A stretch of DNA of 64,000 nt from Trebonia sp964581815 (GCA_964581815.1 CAZORE010000025.1:7033-71032), one strand, 5' to 3'; positions 42,620 to 51,866 are shown, numbered from the stretch's first letter. Numbers and translations are program-made. Notes: generated by a model not told the origin, from the letters alone.

Positions 42620-44725
42620 ATGCAGGAAGAGTCCTTCGACATCGTGATCGTGGGCAGCGGCGGCGGCGGGCTGACGGCGGCGCTGGCCGCCCACGCGGCC
42701 GGCCTGAAGCCGGTGATCGTGGAAAAGCAGGGCGTCGTCGGCGGATCCACCGGCATGTCGGGCGGCATGCTCTGGATACCGGACAACCCGCTGATGCGAG
42801 CCGACGGCATCAAGGACTCCTACCAGGACGGGCTTGACTACCTGCAGGCCGTGATCGGCGAACCGGACGAGCCCTCGTCGCTCGCCCGGCGGAACGCCTT
42901 CCTGGCCAACGGGCCGCGGATGATCTCCTTCCTCCAGGGCAGCGGGCTCAAGCTGTTCCGCTGCGCGGGTTACTCCGACTACTACGACAACTACCCAGGC
43001 GGCAGCGCGGCCGGCCGGTCGGTCGAGGGCATCCCGTGGGACGGCAGGCAACTCGGCCAATGGCGGTCGCGGATCATCCACGGCCTCGGCGAGGGCGTCG
43101 GCCTCGCCGTCACCACCTTGGAGATCCACACACTCAACAGCTTCACTCACACGCTCGCCTCCTTCCTGACTACCGCGCGCGTGGTGCTGCGGACGTACGT
43201 GTCGCGGATGCGCGGGCAGGACCTGTTCACCAACGGGAAGTCGTTCGCGGGCCAGATGACGAAGATCCTGCTCGACCGCGGGGTTCCCATCTGGCTCGAC
43301 ACCGCCGTCGAAGACCTGGCGGTGGAGGACGGCCGGGTCGCCGGCGTGCGGGCCGTCCGCGACGGGGCGCCGGTGCTGATCCGCGGGCGCCGCGGAGTGC
43401 TGCTCGCGGCCGGCGGGTACGAGCGCAACCCCGAGATGCGCCTCAAGTACACGGCCGGGAGCCAGTCCACCGACGGGCGCTGGACGTGGGGCAATCCAGG
43501 CAACACCGGGGAGGTTCTCGCGGCGGCGATCGCACTCGGCGCCAAGACCGAGTACATGGACGAGGCGATCTGGCTCCCGTCCCCGCGTAAGGAGATGGGC
43601 GGGTCCACGCTGACGATCGCGCGCCAGTACCCGCACGCCATCTTCGTCAACCAACGCGGCCAGCGGTTCGTCAACGAGGCCAACTCCTACGTCGAGGTCG
43701 GCCGGGCCATGTACGCCAACGACAGCGCCCCCTGCTGGCTCATCTTCGACGACGCCTACCGCCGCTCGGTGCCGTGGGTAAACCACATGCCCAAGTTCCG
43801 TGACCTGGCCGCGGTGATACCAGGCCGCCTGCCGCAGCAGTGGCTGACGGACGGCTGGATCAAGCAGGCCGCCACCATCGAAGACCTGGCCCGGCTGACC
43901 GGCCTCGACCCGCAGGCCCTGGCCGGCACCGTGCGGCACTTCAACGCGGGGGCCGCCGCGGGCACCGACCCCGACTTCGCGCGCGGCGTCTCGGCGTACA
44001 ACAAGCACCTGGGCGACCCCGGGCACAAGCCGAACCCGTCCCTCGGCCCGGTCGCCGCGGCGCCTTTCTACGCGGTGCCGATCTACCCGGGAGACGTGGG
44101 CACGATGGGCGGGGTGATCTGCGACGAGCACGCCCGCGTGCTCGACCACGACAACCAGCCGATCCCCGGCCTCTACGCGGCCGGCAACATGGCGGCCTCC
44201 GTCTTCGGGCGCACGTACCCGGGCGCCGGGGCGAGCATCGCCAACACGGCGGTGTTCGGCTACATCGCCGCCCGGCACATGGCGGGGTTATCAGGCCGCC
44301 TAAGCGAGGGCGAGCGGTGCCGCGACCCGCATCAGGCTCCGGGAGATCTCGGCCGCGGTCCACATGACCAGCGGCGGCAGGTCCTTCGTGCGCATCTGGT
44401 CACGCGGCCCGCACACCGAGACCGCGGCGACGACCTCGTCGAAGTTGCGGATCGGGGCGGCGACGCAGGCGGCACCGGGCACGGCCTCGTCCTGTTCGGT
44501 CGCGTACCCGCAGTTGCGGACGGCGACGATCACCGCCTCGAGTGCGGCGGGCGTGGCCAGGCTCGCCTCCGTCCGCCGTCGCAGGCCCGTCGCGAGGTAC
44601 TCGCTGACGGTCGCCCGGGGCGAGTAGGCCAGCAGCGCCTTCCCGACCGCGGTGCAGTGGGCCGGGAGGCGCCCGCCGACCCGGGAGGGCAGCGTGTCGG
44701 CAAAGGCGCCCCCGACTTTGTCTAG
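42620..44725 (+). CDS. FAD-binding dehydrogenase (fumarate reductase / 3-ketosteroid dehydrogenase type), long antisense C-terminus
   Basis: The enzyme part is about 558 residues: FAD loop DIVIVGSGGGGLTAALA at the N-terminus, GGSTGMSGGMLW near residue 42, LLAAGGYERN near 270 and GLYAAGNMAASVFG near 525, as in flavoprotein ketosteroid dehydrogenases. ATG at 42620 is chosen. The normal family end falls near 44290, but the frame stays open another about 145 codons to 44725, entirely antisense to the IclR gene. That tail is rich in Arg, Gly and Ala and looks non-coding in origin, so the true stop may have been lost by indel or mutation. Likely a steroid or ring dehydrogenase. Confidence 0.82.
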   Translation: MQEESFDIVIVGSGGGGLTAALAAHAAGLKPVIVEKQGVVGGSTGMSGGMLWIPDNPLMRADGIKDSYQDGLDYLQAVIGEPDEPSSLARRNAFLANGPRMISFLQGSGLKLFRCAGYSDYYDNYPGGSAAGRSVEGIPWDGRQLGQWRSRIIHGLGEGVGLAVTTLEIHTLNSFTHTLASFLTTARVVLRTYVSRMRGQDLFTNGKSFAGQMTKILLDRGVPIWLDTAVEDLAVEDGRVAGVRAVRDGAPVLIRGRRGVLLAAGGYERNPEMRLKYTAGSQSTDGRWTWGNPGNTGEVLAAAIALGAKTEYMDEAIWLPSPRKEMGGSTLTIARQYPHAIFVNQRGQRFVNEANSYVEVGRAMYANDSAPCWLIFDDAYRRSVPWVNHMPKFRDLAAVIPGRLPQQWLTDGWIKQAATIEDLARLTGLDPQALAGTVRHFNAGAAAGTDPDFARGVSAYNKHLGDPGHKPNPSLGPVAAAPFYAVPIYPGDVGTMGGVICDEHARVLDHDNQPIPGLYAAGNMAASVFGRTYPGAGASIANTAVFGYIAARHMAGLSGRLSEGERCRDPHQAPGDLGRGPHDQRRQVLRAHLVTRPAHRDRGDDLVEVADRGGDAGGTGHGLVLFGRVPAVADGDDHRLECGGRGQARLRPPSQARREVLADGRPGRVGQQRLPDRGAVGREAPADPGGQRVGKGAPDFV

Positions 44726-45064
44726 GTAGACGACATCCTGCTGGTCGAGCACGGCCAGGTGCACCACCTGTCCGGTCCGTTCCGCGAGCTCGTGGATGAA
44801 CGGCCGCGCGGCGCTCGTGATGCGGCTGCGGTGCGCGACCAGGCTGCCGATTTCGAACATGCGCAGCCCGAGGGCGTAGCCGTCCTCGTGACGCTTCAGC
44901 CAGCGGGCGGTGACCAGCTGCGACAAGATCCGGTGCACCGACGAGCGGGGGATGCCGCTGCCCACGCTGATCTGCCCGGCGGTCAGGGCCTCGGCGGAGG
45001 AGCGCTCGAAGACGCTGAGGATCAAGACGACTCGATCAACCATGCTCGACGGTGCTTCCGACAT
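44300..45064 (-). CDS. IclR-family transcriptional regulator
   Basis: 254 residues from ATG at 45064, chosen for its GAGGAGG site; an in-frame start 25 codons upstream lacks one. Winged helix at residues 5-70 (MVDRVVLILSVFERS, SGIPRSSVHRILSQL), then the IclR effector domain (HLAVLDQQDVVYLDKVGG, RLPAHCTAVGKALLAYSP, AACVAAPIRNFDEVVAAVSVCG). Convergent to the flavoprotein gene, whose open frame runs antisense across 426 bases of it. Likely controls the flavoprotein or the CoA-transferase set. Confidence 0.92.
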   Translation of the reverse strand: MSEAPSSMVDRVVLILSVFERSSAEALTAGQISVGSGIPRSSVHRILSQLVTARWLKRHEDGYALGLRMFEIGSLVAHRSRITSAARPFIHELAERTGQVVHLAVLDQQDVVYLDKVGGAFADTLPSRVGGRLPAHCTAVGKALLAYSPRATVSEYLATGLRRRTEASLATPAALEAVIVAVRNCGYATEQDEAVPGAACVAAPIRNFDEVVAAVSVCGPRDQMRTKDLPPLVMWTAAEISRSLMRVAAPLALA

Positions 45065-45114
45065 GTGAGACCTCCTCGTCTCCACTGATTGCCTATGCGA
45101 TAAAGGGTGCTTTT

Positions 45115-45771
45115 CTAATGAGAGACCGGGGCTGACCAAAGGCCGACGAGGGCGTCAACAAGCCCGCTGCCGACTTTTCGCCATGTCTTTCCACTGGCCG
45201 GGGCGGCATCCGCCAGACCGCGTTCGAAATCGGCGCAGGTCTGGATGAGGATATGGCCCGCCATCAGCTCGCGCTCGCGCAGGACCGGGGCGGGGAGCTC
45301 CGGCGTGGAGACCTCCAGGCCGCGGATGACCTGCCGCAGCGTCGGCGACACGGCCTCCTCCAGCTGGATGTTCCGCAGCACCGGGTCGGCCATGATCTGC
45401 GCGTTGAGGCGCGCGTACCAGGTCGGCGGCCTTCTTGCCGCCAGCGTCTCCGTGTAGGGGATCACCAGGCACCGGACCCATTCCCGCAGCTGCGCCGTAT
45501 CACCGATCTGGTTCACCATGGCGGCCCGCAAGACTTCGGCTTCTCCGTCGAAGCGGCGAATAAGGGCACGGATCAATTCGTCCTTTGCGCCGAAATGGTA
45601 ACCAACCGCCGACGTGTTTCCCTGGCCCGCGGCGGCGCCGATCTGACGGTTGGAGACCGAAGTTATGCCGTGCTCGGCGAAGAGCCATTCGGCCGCATCG
45701 AGAATGAGCGTTCTCGCCTGTCCCTTTCCCTCCGCCGTGCCGGCCTGGCCCGTCCCGGTCTGCTGGCTCAC
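45115..45771 (-). CDS. TetR-family transcriptional regulator
   Basis: 218 residues. HTH about residues 20-65 (TLILDAAEWLFAEHG, NTSAVGYHFGAKDELI). Clear paralogue of the TetR at 56689 (shared SNRxI, AAGQGN, VxGYHFGxKxxLxRA and the downstream YFARxxAQ-like region). It follows the double CaiB gene by 97 bases on the same strand and precedes the IclR gene. Ligand unknown; a control role over the M24/crotonase/CaiB operon is likely. Confidence 0.9.
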   Translation of the reverse strand: MSQQTGTGQAGTAEGKGQARTLILDAAEWLFAEHGITSVSNRQIGAAAGQGNTSAVGYHFGAKDELIRALIRRFDGEAEVLRAAMVNQIGDTAQLREWVRCLVIPYTETLAARRPPTWYARLNAQIMADPVLRNIQLEEAVSPTLRQVIRGLEVSTPELPAPVLRERELMAGHILIQTCADFERGLADAAPASGKTWRKVGSGLVDALVGLWSAPVSH

Positions 45772-45868
45772 GCTGTCCCTGGCCTCCTGCCTGACGTCGA
45801 CGGGCGTCCGCCCACCGCAGACAGGTTAACGGGCAGGGTGGTGAGCGGGACTTGCGCGTCATCGTGCC

Positions 45869-48310
45869 TCATCTCATCTTCGGCGCTCGTCCGATGATCC
45901 CCGCCGCCTCGAGGTCGGCGATCTCGGCCGCGTCCACGCCAAGTTCGCTGAGCACTTCGTGGTTGTGCTCGCCGAGCAGCGGAGCGGGGCTGCGGTGAAA
46001 CCGGGCCGGGCCGTCGGACAGGCGCATCGGGATGGTGCTCTGCCGGGCAGGCGGCCCCACCGGGTGCTCGGTCACCTCGAAGAAGCCTCGCGCCTGCAGC
46101 GGCGCCAGCTCGGCCTGGCGATGCGGCTGCAGCACCTTCGCCACCGGCACCCCGGCATCCCACAGCGACTCGACGATCTCGTCCCTGGACCGCTGCGCGC
46201 ACCAGGCCGCGAGGTGCTCGTCGATCACGTCGTGCCTGGCGTGACGCCCGGCCGCGGTGGACAGTTCCTGGTCGGCGGCCCAGGCCGGGTGGCCGAGGGC
46301 GCCGGCCAGCGCGGCCCACTGCTCATCGGTGGCGACCGCGACGGCGACCCACGCGTCCAGGCGGCCGAACTCGTCGGTGTCGGCCGACCGGTACAGGTTC
46401 TGCGGCGCCGCCAGCGGCCCCCGGTTGCCGTCCCGCTGCAGCAGGGCGCCGAACGCGGAGAACTCGATCGGCTGCGCGGCGGTGATGCTGATGGCCGCTT
46501 CCACCATGGCCGCTTCCACCAGGACGCCCTCCCCGGTGCGGCGCCGGTGCTCCAGCGCGAGCAGCAGGCCGTTGAGCGCGTGCAGGCCGGCGTTGGGGTC
46601 GCCAACCGAGTACGGCTCGACCGGGTTGTCGTCGGGATACCCGGTCAGCCAGGTGAGGCCGGCCGCGTCCTCGATGACGTAGGCGAACGCCGGGTTCTCC
46701 CGCATGGGGCCGGTCAACCCGAAGCCCGGCATGCGCACCATGACGATGTCGGGGCGCAGGGCCCGGACCCGGTCGTAATCAAGCCCGATCTGGTCGAGGA
46801 CCCGCGGCGTGTAGTTCTCGACGATGACGTCGCTGACAGCGATCAGCTTCTTGAGCAGTTCCAGGCCGCGTTCGGTCTGGAAGTCAACCGTGACGCTCTT
46901 CTTGTTGGTGTTGAGCGCGCGGAAGATGGGGCACTTCTCCCACCACTGGTCCTCGGTCACCGCAATCCCGGCGATCATGCGGGCGCCGTCCGGCCGACCC
47001 GTGGATTCCACGTGGATGACCTCAGCGCCGAGCATCGCCAGGATGTGCGTGGCGGACGGCCCGGCCCAGAAGGCGGTCAGGTCGAGCACCCGCAGGCCGG
47101 CGTACGGCAGCTTCTTGCCGGCCGCGGACCCGCACGGGTGCGGCCTCGCCGCGGCGGCGGTGTCCCGCCAGGTGCCGTTGTGCTCGCCGGCGCGCGGGGC
47201 CGGCCGCGCCGGGAGCAGCACGTCGGGCGTCAGCCGGTACGGGCCGGCTGGCTGCAGGAACTCCTCCGTCGGGTTGCGGCGGAACACCCCGCGCTCCCGC
47301 ATGTGCTCAAGCTCGGTGACGGTCGCGCCGCTGCTGACCGGTGCGTTGGGGATGCGGAAGGCCGTGGCCAGGTCCCTGATGTCCGCGACCGTGCGGTCGG
47401 CGATCCACGTCCGCAGCTCCGGTGCGCGCTGCTGGGTGAGCTCGCCGATGCGGACCGGCGCGGCGGTGTCGATCCACTCCGGGTGGCCGACCATGGCGCA
47501 CAGGTCGAACCACTGCTGCGCGGTGCCGCACCCAAGGGCCACCAGGCCGTCTTTGGCCGCGGCGACGCCGGGCTGGAACAGCGAGCGCCCGGTCCGCCAG
47601 GGCCGGCGCAGCGTCTCGAAGAACGTCACCGGGTAGTAGGTCAGGCACAGCACCGCGACTTCGAGCATCGACAGGTCGATGAGCTGACCCGCGCCGGTCG
47701 CGCGGGCGCCGGCCAGCGCGGCCTGGATGCCGATGGCCGTGTACGCGCCGGAGAGCCACTCCCCCACCTGGCCGCCGACGTGCACCGGCGCCCGGTCAGG
47801 TGCTCCCCGGCCCAGGCCGACGATCCCGCCGGACCAGGCCTGGAGGGTGAACTCGGTGGCGGGCCGGTCCCGCCACGGCCCGTCCAGACCGAACGGCGTT
47901 ATCGCGGCCACCGCCAGGTGCGGGTGAGCGGACGACAGCGACTGCGGCGTCCGGTCACCGGCCACCCGGGCGGCCGGGCCGGGCGACCACACCACCGCGT
48001 GCGCGTGATCGAGCAGCTCGTCGAGGTCCGCGGCCGCCTGTTCGCCGTCCGGCCCGAAGACGACGCTCTGCTTGCCGCCCGCGAGGTAGCTGAACAGCGG
48101 GGCGTCCCGGCCGGCCGGCGGCCGTTCCCCGGATGCGGTCCAGCGGCGCAGGGCGTCGCCCTCGGGCGGCTCAACCTTCACCACCGTGGCCCCGCCGTCG
48201 GCCAGCAGCCGCGTGCAGTACGCGCCCGCGATCCCGCTCGACAGGTCGACGACCAGGTAGCCGCCGAGCGGGCCGCTGGCCGTGTCGATCAGCACAGGTC
48301 CGCTCGTCAC
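45869..48310 (-). CDS. Double-domain CaiB/BaiF CoA-transferase
   Basis: 813 residues, twice the usual size: two fused class III CoA-transferase domains, residues 1-375 (GYLVVDLSSGIAGAYCTRL) and about 400-813 (GLRVLDLTAFWAGPSATHIL). The second half has the family features NTNKKSVTVDF, DVIVENYTPRVLDQIG and SVGDPNAGLHALNG with a candidate catalytic Asp. The matching place in the first half reads HVGGQVGEWLSG without an Asp, so only one half may be catalytic. GTG at 48310 overlaps the crotonase stop (GTGA). Probably moves CoA onto the substrate of the crotonase. Confidence 0.88.
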   Translation of the reverse strand: MTSGPVLIDTASGPLGGYLVVDLSSGIAGAYCTRLLADGGATVVKVEPPEGDALRRWTASGERPPAGRDAPLFSYLAGGKQSVVFGPDGEQAAADLDELLDHAHAVVWSPGPAARVAGDRTPQSLSSAHPHLAVAAITPFGLDGPWRDRPATEFTLQAWSGGIVGLGRGAPDRAPVHVGGQVGEWLSGAYTAIGIQAALAGARATGAGQLIDLSMLEVAVLCLTYYPVTFFETLRRPWRTGRSLFQPGVAAAKDGLVALGCGTAQQWFDLCAMVGHPEWIDTAAPVRIGELTQQRAPELRTWIADRTVADIRDLATAFRIPNAPVSSGATVTELEHMRERGVFRRNPTEEFLQPAGPYRLTPDVLLPARPAPRAGEHNGTWRDTAAAARPHPCGSAAGKKLPYAGLRVLDLTAFWAGPSATHILAMLGAEVIHVESTGRPDGARMIAGIAVTEDQWWEKCPIFRALNTNKKSVTVDFQTERGLELLKKLIAVSDVIVENYTPRVLDQIGLDYDRVRALRPDIVMVRMPGFGLTGPMRENPAFAYVIEDAAGLTWLTGYPDDNPVEPYSVGDPNAGLHALNGLLLALEHRRRTGEGVLVEAAMVEAAISITAAQPIEFSAFGALLQRDGNRGPLAAPQNLYRSADTDEFGRLDAWVAVAVATDEQWAALAGALGHPAWAADQELSTAAGRHARHDVIDEHLAAWCAQRSRDEIVESLWDAGVPVAKVLQPHRQAELAPLQARGFFEVTEHPVGPPARQSTIPMRLSDGPARFHRSPAPLLGEHNHEVLSELGVDAAEIADLEAAGIIGRAPKMR

Positions 48311-49284
48311 CGACCCTCCTCGTCGGTCCGGGCGCGGCCACCCCGGCTGAGCCGGAAATCGGGCGGGAACTGCGCGTCATTGTCCTTGACCGCGTTGGTG
48401 AGCCCGCGCTCGAATACGTCCTTGCCGAGCATCATCTCGGTCTGGTCCGGGCGGGCGTAGTGCCCGAGCGATTCGAACAGGCCGGTCAGCATCGACCCCA
48501 TGTTCTCGCCCTGGAACTGCTTGTACAGCTCGAAGAAGAGCTTCTGCTGGAACACCGTGTCGGTCGGCCGGTTGCGCGCGCAGGCCAGCGCGTACTTCTC
48601 GGTCTCGGCCTCAAGCTGGTCGCGCGGTACGACCTTGTTGAGGAAGTTGCAGTCGTACATCTCGGCCGCGGTGAAGGGCCGCCCGGTGAAGACCATCTCC
48701 TGGAACTTGCGCAGGCCCATCATCTGCACCCAGGTCCACATCCGGGGGCCCCAGCCCTGGTAACGGAACGAGGCGTGGCCGAACAGGGCATCGTCGGAGG
48801 CGATCACCAGGTCGGCGTCCCCGGCCTGGTAAAAGTGCCAACCGTAGCAGTAGCCCTTGACCTCGACGATGCTGATCTTCTTGAACTCCTGCAGGCTCCG
48901 GCAGCCGCCGCGAGGATTGGCGAACCACTGGGTGAGCTGCGCACCGCCGCGGAACGAGTCGCGCGGGGGCAGCCGCACGTCGTCGTCCGGCGTGAGGTGG
49001 TACTCGGCCAGCCGGGGTCCTTCGTCCTCGCCGTTCAACGACTCCATGAACTCCGGCAGGTCGACCCCGCTGCCGAAATCCCGGCCAAGGCCGCGGATGA
49101 CCAGCACCTTCACGTCGTCGTCGATGTTCGCGCGGTGCAGCAGCTCGGCGTAGCGCAGCCGGGCCGCGCTGGTGGGCGCGTTCAGCCGCTCGGGCCGGCT
49201 GAGGGTGATGGTGGCGATCTTGGTGGCCGGGTCCTTCTCGTAGACGACGATCTCTTCCGGGCTCGGGTGCGGGGTAGCGGGCAA
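48307..49284 (-). CDS. Enoyl-CoA hydratase/isomerase family protein (long form)
   Basis: About 325 residues from a TTG at 49284, preceded by GAGGAG, immediately before the assembly gap. Crotonase N-terminus KIATITLSRPERLNAP and oxyanion segment GRDFGSGVDL near residue 65. The second segment is EVKGYCYGWHFYQAGDADLVIASD near 150-175, with Trp-His in place of the usual GG, so hydration may be replaced by another crotonase chemistry. Length exceeds the usual 260 by a C-terminal extension with several helices. Coupled to the double CaiB gene. Confidence 0.8.
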   Translation of the reverse strand: MPATPHPSPEEIVVYEKDPATKIATITLSRPERLNAPTSAARLRYAELLHRANIDDDVKVLVIRGLGRDFGSGVDLPEFMESLNGEDEGPRLAEYHLTPDDDVRLPPRDSFRGGAQLTQWFANPRGGCRSLQEFKKISIVEVKGYCYGWHFYQAGDADLVIASDDALFGHASFRYQGWGPRMWTWVQMMGLRKFQEMVFTGRPFTAAEMYDCNFLNKVVPRDQLEAETEKYALACARNRPTDTVFQQKLFFELYKQFQGENMGSMLTGLFESLGHYARPDQTEMMLGKDVFERGLTNAVKDNDAQFPPDFRLSRGGRARTDEEGR

Positions 49285-49307
49285 GGAGACTCCTCGAAGT
49301 GGATCGG

Positions 49308-49407
49308 NNNNNNNNNNNNNNNNNNNNNNNNNNNNNNNNNNNNNNNNNNNNNNNNNNNNNNNNNNNNNNNNNNNNNNNNNNNNNNNNNNNNNNNNNNNNN
49401 NNNNNNN
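49308..49407. other. Assembly gap (100 N)
   Basis: The 55 bases before the gap (49253-49307) are repeated exactly after it (49408-49462). This is a contig overlap, so the real sequence most likely runs from 49307 directly to 49463 with no missing DNA. Confidence 0.95.
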
Positions 49408-49468
49408 TCTTCCGGGCTCGGGTGCGGGGTAGCGGGCAAGGAGACTCCTCGAAGTGGATCGGCCGGTG

Positions 49469-50626
49469 TTAGCCGACGGGGGCAATGGGGACGCCGGGCG
49501 CGGACGTCAGCAGCTCCGGGCCGTCGCCGGTGATCAGCACGGTGTCGCGGCGGAAGGCCGCTCCGGTGCCGGCTTCCCACACGTAGCCGGTGAGCGCGAG
49601 CACCATGCCCGCCTCGATGCGCTCCTCCCGCGCGGTCCGCGGCAGCCCGCCGGTCACCACCGGCGGGTCGAAGCCGAGGCCAAGCCCGCGGGCGACCGGC
49701 ATCGGCGGCAGGGTCTCGCCAGCCCCGGTGTAGGCGTCGAGCAGGTCGCCGCCGGTGGCACCCGGGCGGCAGGCCGCGAGCAGGCGTTCCCACACCAGGT
49801 CGCACCGCTGTGCTAGCGACGACCGGGCCAGCGCGTGCGGTACCGCGCCTGCCCCGTCAGCACTGGCCACGGAATAGGTCCGGCCGACCTCGGCGATGTA
49901 GCCGTGCGCGACGACCCCCGCGGTGAAGGCGACCAGGTCCCCGGCCGTGGCCCGGCCGTCACCGCCCGCCCGCCGCCAGGGATGCTCGCGGCTGGTGATC
50001 ACCGCGGCGTCCTGGTCCGCGGGGGTGGTCACCCCGCCCGCGGCGGCCGCTTCAAGCAGCACCCCGGCCAGCTCTTTTTCTGTCACACCCGGGCGCAGCT
50101 CGGCGACCGCCCTGGCCAGGCTGGCCTCGGCCACCGTGACCGCCTGACGCAGCACCTCCAGCTCCGCGGCGGTCTTGATCCGGCGCGCCGCCCGCATCGC
50201 CAGCTCGCCGTCGACCAGCTCGGCGGCGGGAAAGGCGACCGGCAGCACCTGCGCGAAGGTCGGAGACATCGCGTCGGTGCCGACCCGGCGGGCGCCGGCG
50301 GTGCCCTCGACGCGCCGCAGCACCTCGATCGTGTTCATCGGGTTCCAGGTGAGGCCGAACAGGTTCTCCCGGGGAATGTCCTCGGGAATCCCCTCGTCCC
50401 AGGTGCTGAGCAGGTGGATGGACCCGGTGGAGCGCACCAGCATGCAGGCGGGGCCGAACGATGACGTGCCGGCCGTCCAGAGGGTCGGGGTGCCGGTCAC
50501 GTAACGCACGTTGGCGGTCCGTCCGACCACGAGAACGTCGAGGTCGTGGGCTTCCATCTGGGCCAGCGCGCGCTCCCGCCGCCCGAAGCGGAGTGCGCGG
50601 TCGTCCGGCCGGATCTCAGTCGCCAT
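49469..50626 (-). CDS. M24-fold protein lacking all metal ligands
   Basis: 385 residues with the creatinase/prolidase N-terminal domain (LDVLVVGRTANVRYVTG) and the pita-bread catalytic fold (REHPWRRAGGDGRA, VAHGYIAEVGRTYS). The five metal ligands of M24 are gone: the Asp-x-G-x-Asp place reads TAGVVAHGYIAE, the His place reads ARGLGLGF, and the two Glu places read LALTGYVWE and FRRDTVLIT. It is thus not a metallopeptidase; creatinase-like non-metal hydrolysis or a binding/partner role is more likely. ATG at 50626 overlaps the intact M24 gene by 11 bases. Start and length are as for the family. Confidence 0.85.
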   Translation of the reverse strand: MATEIRPDDRALRFGRRERALAQMEAHDLDVLVVGRTANVRYVTGTPTLWTAGTSSFGPACMLVRSTGSIHLLSTWDEGIPEDIPRENLFGLTWNPMNTIEVLRRVEGTAGARRVGTDAMSPTFAQVLPVAFPAAELVDGELAMRAARRIKTAAELEVLRQAVTVAEASLARAVAELRPGVTEKELAGVLLEAAAAGGVTTPADQDAAVITSREHPWRRAGGDGRATAGDLVAFTAGVVAHGYIAEVGRTYSVASADGAGAVPHALARSSLAQRCDLVWERLLAACRPGATGGDLLDAYTGAGETLPPMPVARGLGLGFDPPVVTGGLPRTAREERIEAGMVLALTGYVWEAGTGAAFRRDTVLITGDGPELLTSAPGVPIAPVG

Positions 50627-51827
50627 AGGGCGTGAAGGGATAGTCGGAGAGCATGACGTACCCGTCATCGGTGATCAGCATGACTTCCTCAGCGCGGTAG
50701 CCGCCGGTGCCGTCTTCCCAGACGACCGGCTCGAGTACGAGGATGTTGCCGGCCTCGAGCACCAGGCCCTGGTCGAACTGGTCACCCAGGTCGGTGCCGA
50801 CGAACGGCATCTCAGCCGCGTCGACCCCCAGGCCGTGCCCGAGGTAGAAGTGCTTGACCCACGGCCTGGTGCCGTCGCCGTGGGCTTCGATCGCCGCCTT
50901 GGTCAGGTCGGCACCGGTCGCCCCGGCCCTGGTCACCGCGTGGACCGCGTCGACGATCTCGGTCCACCGCCGGAACTGCGCCCGCTGCCGCGGCGACGGA
51001 TCCTGGCCGACGACCCAGGTGCGGCCGAAGTCGGAGCAGTAGCCGCCCCAGCTGACGCTCACGTCGACCCACAGCACGTCGCCGCGGACCAGTTCGCGCT
51101 CGGTGGTCAGCAGCGGCAGCGCCAGGTCGCCGTGGATGGTCCACACGCCTTCCGCCCGGCTCGGCGGCATCACCTGCCAGATCGGGTCGAGCACGTTGGC
51201 GGTCGCGCCCAGCTCGAACGCGCGGCGGACGAACCGGCCGGACAGGTCCACCTGGCGGACGCCGGGCGCCACCGCCCGTTCGACGTCGGCGATGGCCTCC
51301 TCGGTGATCCGCAGGGCCCGCCGCATGCAGGCCAGCTCGTCGGCGGTCTTGGTCGCCTTGGCCGCGCTGACGATCCGCCCCGCGTCGACCAGGCCGCCGG
51401 GGAACAAGCGGTGCTGTATGCGCCGCATGGCCCCGGTGAGCTCGTCGACGGCGATCACCGCGCCGGCCGGCACCAGCTCCGCCAGCTGGACGGCGAAACG
51501 CTCCGCGCCCTCGTCGTACTCCAGGTACACGGGGTCGTGCCGGTGGCCGGCGGCCAGCTCCGCTCCGGGTCCGGCCCCCTCGCGGAACGGCATGAACAGG
51601 TGCGGTTCCGGGTCGTCGGCCAGCACCACCGCGACCGGCCGGTCCACGTGCGCCAGCCCCGAGTCCCCCAGCGGCCAGCTCACCCCGGTGGCGTAGCTGA
51701 CCTTGCTGTTGCCGATCAGGACCAGGACGTCCACGCCCTGGCTGGCCATCGCGTCACGCAGCTTGCGCCCCGTCTCCCGCCGCATCCGGGCCATGTCGGG
51801 GAGGTCAGGGAGGTCAGTGACGGTCAT
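50616..51827 (-). CDS. M24-family (Xaa-Pro-type) metallopeptidase
   Basis: 403 residues with intact ligands: VDVSVSWGGYCSDFGRT (two Asp), GHGLGVDAAEMP (His), ILVLEPVVWE (Glu) and GGYRAEEVMLIT (Glu). The N-terminal creatinase-like domain has VDVLVLIGNSKVSYATG. Expected to cleave Xaa-Pro or related amide bonds in the cytoplasm with two Mn or Co ions. Coupled to the ligand-less paralogue at 49469. A likely ribosome site (CTGGAG) precedes ATG at 51827. An IS200/IS605 end begins about ten bases upstream. Confidence 0.9.
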   Translation of the reverse strand: MTVTDLPDLPDMARMRRETGRKLRDAMASQGVDVLVLIGNSKVSYATGVSWPLGDSGLAHVDRPVAVVLADDPEPHLFMPFREGAGPGAELAAGHRHDPVYLEYDEGAERFAVQLAELVPAGAVIAVDELTGAMRRIQHRLFPGGLVDAGRIVSAAKATKTADELACMRRALRITEEAIADVERAVAPGVRQVDLSGRFVRRAFELGATANVLDPIWQVMPPSRAEGVWTIHGDLALPLLTTERELVRGDVLWVDVSVSWGGYCSDFGRTWVVGQDPSPRQRAQFRRWTEIVDAVHAVTRAGATGADLTKAAIEAHGDGTRPWVKHFYLGHGLGVDAAEMPFVGTDLGDQFDQGLVLEAGNILVLEPVVWEDGTGGYRAEEVMLITDDGYVMLSDYPFTPYGD

Positions 51828-51844
51828 CGGGATCTCCAGGGAAA

Positions 51845-51866
51845 CTCCGGCCTTCAGGCTGGGGAG
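51845..51866 (+). repeat. IS left-end hairpin
   Basis: CTCC-g-GCC-TTCA-GGC-tg-GGAG stem-loop, the partner of the right-end hairpin at 52940. Confidence 0.55.

Noticed and set aside
45959..48460. 833-codon open frame antisense to the double CaiB gene
   Set aside because: High GC leaves antisense frames open; its translation has no domain, and the CaiB motifs are clear on the other strand.
49253..49462. 55-base direct repeat around the second gap considered as an attachment site or IS target duplication
   Set aside because: It touches the N gap exactly on both sides and the same length recurs at the third gap, so assembly overlap explains it.
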